This document shows positions 6,030 through 7,408 of a stretch of DNA of 7,408 nt, piece by piece. The position numbers were made by a program, and so were the translations under genes. Position 1 is the stretch's first letter; the number at the start of each line of letters is the position of its first letter. This DNA is from an uncultured Alcaligenaceae bacterium (GTDB lineage Bacteria; Pseudomonadota; Gammaproteobacteria; Burkholderiales; Burkholderiaceae_B). The stretch spans positions 1 through 7,408 of the forward strand of contig CALFXX010000135.1 in assembly GCA_937952975.1 (NCBI GenBank). Reading direction: 5' to 3'. Below the pieces are notes generated by a model. That model made no database searches. It was not told the DNA's origin and saw only the letters and a program-made list of their open reading frames with translations.

Positions 6030-6057
6030 CTCGTGATCGCGCAGCATAGAAACATCA

Positions 6058-7038
6058 TTAATCAAACTGAATGCCCGCGCGCTTAATCAGCTTGTCCATT
6101 CGCGCAGATTCTTGCTTAATGAACGTGCTAAAGGCCTGAGGACCAGACCCGTCTACCAACAGCCCGAGTGCGTCTAACTGCTTCTGGATCTCTGGGTCTT
6201 TTGTAAAGGCATCTAATTGACGAGCAAGCGCTTGAGTCAGCTGCGGCGGTAAGCCCGCAGGGGCTACGATACCCAGCCATGTTGCGATTTCAAAACCCGA
6301 CAGGCCGCTTTCATTGAGCGTGGGGGTCTCAGACATCAATGGCACTCTCTTTAAGGTTGTCACACCAAAACTCTTTAACTGCCCTGCTTTTGTAAACCGG
6401 GACGCACTCAATACCGTATCGAACATGATGTCCACCCGGCCGGCCAGCAAATCTGCAACCGCCGGACTCCCGCCCTTGTAGGCGACGTGCGTGATCTCAA
6501 CACCGCTGGCCATGTTGAAGGCTTCGGCAGCAAGGTGTGAGGTCGAGCCATTACCAAACGATGCGTAATTCAGTTGGCGAGGCTTACTTTTTGCGTAGGC
6601 AATAAATTCTTGAACGGTCGATGCAGGCACAGAAGGATGCGCAACAAGCACTAATGGCACTTTGACGACGAGGGTAATGTGCGTGAAATCGCGCTCAGGG
6701 TTGTACGGCAAGCGATCACCGAACGAACTACGCGCCGTGGTGAAATCGCCTGCTGTGGCCAGATACAAGGTGTAGCCATCAGCGGGCATCCGTGCCACCT
6801 GTGCCGCAGCGATCGTTCCGGCCGCACCCGGGCGGTTTTCAACCACAAACTGCTGCCCCATCGTACGAGACAAATAATTTGCCACCAGTCGACCAAAAAT
6901 ATCACCTGCGCCACCGGGCGGATAGCCCACAATCAGGCGCACGGGCTTATTGGGATAAGTCGCGTCAGTGTTGGCAACAAGCGCCGATGGCGCCAAGGCT
7001 GCTGCCAATAAGCACGCAAGTGTTTGTCTTTTTTTCAT
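6058..7038 (-). CDS. Second tripartite tricarboxylate transporter-type periplasmic binding protein (TctC/Bug family)
   Basis: The 326-residue protein has a signal peptide at about 1-22 (MKKRQ, then a hydrophobic Leu/Ala stretch ending ALVA) and the family's mature start YPNKPVRLIVG. The ligand loop is PPGGAGD (40-46), followed by VENRPGAAG (66-74), ADGYTLYLA (86-94) and a C-terminal DALGL block (289-293). It should bind a small organic anion in the periplasm; the ligand is unknown. It differs clearly from the other binding protein in the window, so it is a paralogue and not a recent duplicate. The ATG at 7036-7038 was chosen because the signal peptide starts there and AAAGGAGG lies upstream, though the 11-base spacing is long. 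A TTG-initiated frame to 7128 would hide the signal peptide. It follows a peptide-type ABC permease by 92 bases on the same strand; no TctA or TctB is seen. Confidence 0.93.
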   Translation of the reverse strand: MKKRQTLACLLAAALAPSALVANTDATYPNKPVRLIVGYPPGGAGDIFGRLVANYLSRTMGQQFVVENRPGAAGTIAAAQVARMPADGYTLYLATAGDFTTARSSFGDRLPYNPERDFTHITLVVKVPLVLVAHPSVPASTVQEFIAYAKSKPRQLNYASFGNGSTSHLAAEAFNMASGVEITHVAYKGGSPAVADLLAGRVDIMFDTVLSASRFTKAGQLKSFGVTTLKRVPLMSETPTLNESGLSGFEIATWLGIVAPAGLPPQLTQALARQLDAFTKDPEIQKQLDALGLLVDGSGPQAFSTFIKQESARMDKLIKRAGIQFD

Positions 7039-7130
7039 GTTGACCGTGGCCTCCTTTTGAGGCGATTGTACGAGATTGGGCTCAGAGGCCGCTATCCAAC
7101 GCATGCTCATGGCAAGACTACGCGCCAACG

Positions 7131-7340
7131 CTAATTGCGCCCAACACTGCGCGGGTCAAACGCTCGCTGTAGGCCGTCGCCTATGAAGTTGATGGCCACA
7201 ACAGAAATCAAAATAATAAGCCCGGGATAAATTGCAAGGGGCGGATCACTGATCAAGAGTTCTTGCGCATTGTTCAGGATACTTCCCCAACTCGTCGAAG
7301 GCGGCTGAATACCAACCCCCAAAAAGCTCAGCGCGGATTC
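7131..7340 (-). CDS. ABC transporter permease, DppC/OppC-like, C-terminal end only
   Basis: These 69 residues match the end of the dipeptide/oligopeptide/nickel permease family: ESALSFLGVGIQPP, then a TSW motif, a last hydrophobic membrane helix (YPGLIILISVVAINFIGDGL) and the usual closing DPR. The full protein would be about 280-300 residues in the inner membrane, partnering a DppB-like permease and two ATPases. The frame is good back to the Glu codon at 7338-7340, the start of the ESALSF motif, but three codons further upstream it meets a TAG, and the preceding sequence no longer resembles the family. This break coincides with foreign-looking sequence and a sequencing adapter, so the truncation is probably an assembly artefact and not a pseudogene. 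A TTG at 7323-7325 could be mistaken for a start, but it is an internal Leu codon. Confidence 0.82.
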   Translation of the reverse strand, partial: ESALSFLGVGIQPPSTSWGSILNNAQELLISDPPLAIYPGLIILISVVAINFIGDGLQRAFDPRSVGRN

Positions 7341-7341
7341 C

Positions 7342-7395
7342 CTGAAGAACTACGACGGCGTGATCTTCGCCAACACCACCGGCGACCTGCCTCTG
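7342..7395 (+). other. Foreign coding fragment, possibly ThuA-like, joined to the contig end
   Basis: Read on the plus strand these 54 bases encode LKNYDGVIFANTTGDLPL. Nearly every codon ends in G or C (CTG AAG AAC TAC GAC GGC and so on), unlike the mixed usage of the neighbouring genes. The YDxVxFxNTTG pattern recalls the ThuA-like glutamine-amidotransferase-fold domain found in trehalose-utilisation and related proteins. It replaces the expected permease sequence and runs into adapter, so it most likely comes from another molecule. The family call rests on 18 residues only. Confidence 0.4.
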
Positions 7396-7408
7396 AGATC
7401 GGAAGAGC
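7396..7408. other. Illumina TruSeq adapter sequence at the contig end
   Basis: The last 13 bases, AGATCGGAAGAGC, are identical to the common stem of Illumina TruSeq adapters. Read-through of a short insert gives exactly this arrangement: insert, then adapter at the 3' end. It should be trimmed and is not part of the genome. Confidence 0.95.

Noticed and set aside
7039..7128. Extended TTG start for the second binding protein at 7128
   Set aside because: It would put 30 polar residues ahead of the signal peptide; AAAGGAGG lies before the inner ATG.
7131..7325. Permease end as a small intact membrane protein starting near 7322
   Set aside because: The supposed start is a Leu codon inside the conserved ALSFLG motif, and family similarity continues upstream to 7340.
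1..7408. CRISPR array, insertion sequence, tRNA or rRNA gene, phage genes
   Set aside because: No spaced long direct repeats, transposase motifs, terminal inverted repeats or RNA gene signatures were seen; the only tandem array has 12-bp units without spacers.

Overview
The window looks like chromosomal DNA from a betaproteobacterium, most likely Burkholderiales. The reasons are two tripartite-tricarboxylate-type (TctC/Bug) periplasmic binding proteins in 7.4 kb, an OxyR-type LysR regulator divergent from ahpC-ahpF, moderate GC with mixed third-position use, and clear Shine-Dalgarno sites. The taxonomy is an inference from gene content only. Coding density is high, and no stretch over about 200 bases lacks a gene.

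Left part (1-2631): a minus-strand pair, a Bug-type solute-binding protein followed 41 bases later by the N-terminal 231 residues of a hydantoinase B/oxoprolinase family protein that runs off the left edge. Divergent from them on the plus strand is a class II aldolase/adducin-fold protein. It keeps the metal-binding histidines, but a hand alignment puts Gly where fuculose aldolase has its catalytic Glu. Together these suggest uptake and breakdown of an organic acid or amide whose identity the sequence does not reveal.

Middle part (2628-5956): a peroxide-defence locus. oxyR (minus strand, both redox cysteines present) is divergent from ahpC (2-Cys peroxiredoxin) and ahpF (its flavoprotein reductase). 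The 182-base intergenic region holds a perfect palindrome that fits half of the 37-bp OxyR site, a candidate oxyR promoter placed for autorepression, and an imperfect 12-bp tandem repeat in the oxyR leader. Between ahpC and ahpF are a bulged 13-bp UUCG hairpin and an 11-nt downstream complement to its 3' arm, so two mutually exclusive RNA folds are possible. After ahpF a 15-bp hairpin and repeated GATCGTTG units separate the convergent transcripts.

Right part (6058-7408): a second Bug-type binding protein (minus), preceded by the C-terminal end of a DppC/OppC-like ABC permease. The permease frame breaks near 7341. From there about 55 bases of strongly GC3-biased, ThuA-like coding sequence on the opposite strand lead into 13 bases identical to the Illumina TruSeq adapter stem. 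The last ~70 bases are therefore best read as an assembly or read-through artefact, not biology.

I do not see a clearly new biological system. The observations most worth following are the two-state RNA between ahpC and ahpF, the repeats around oxyR and after ahpF, and the aldolase-fold protein of unknown substrate.
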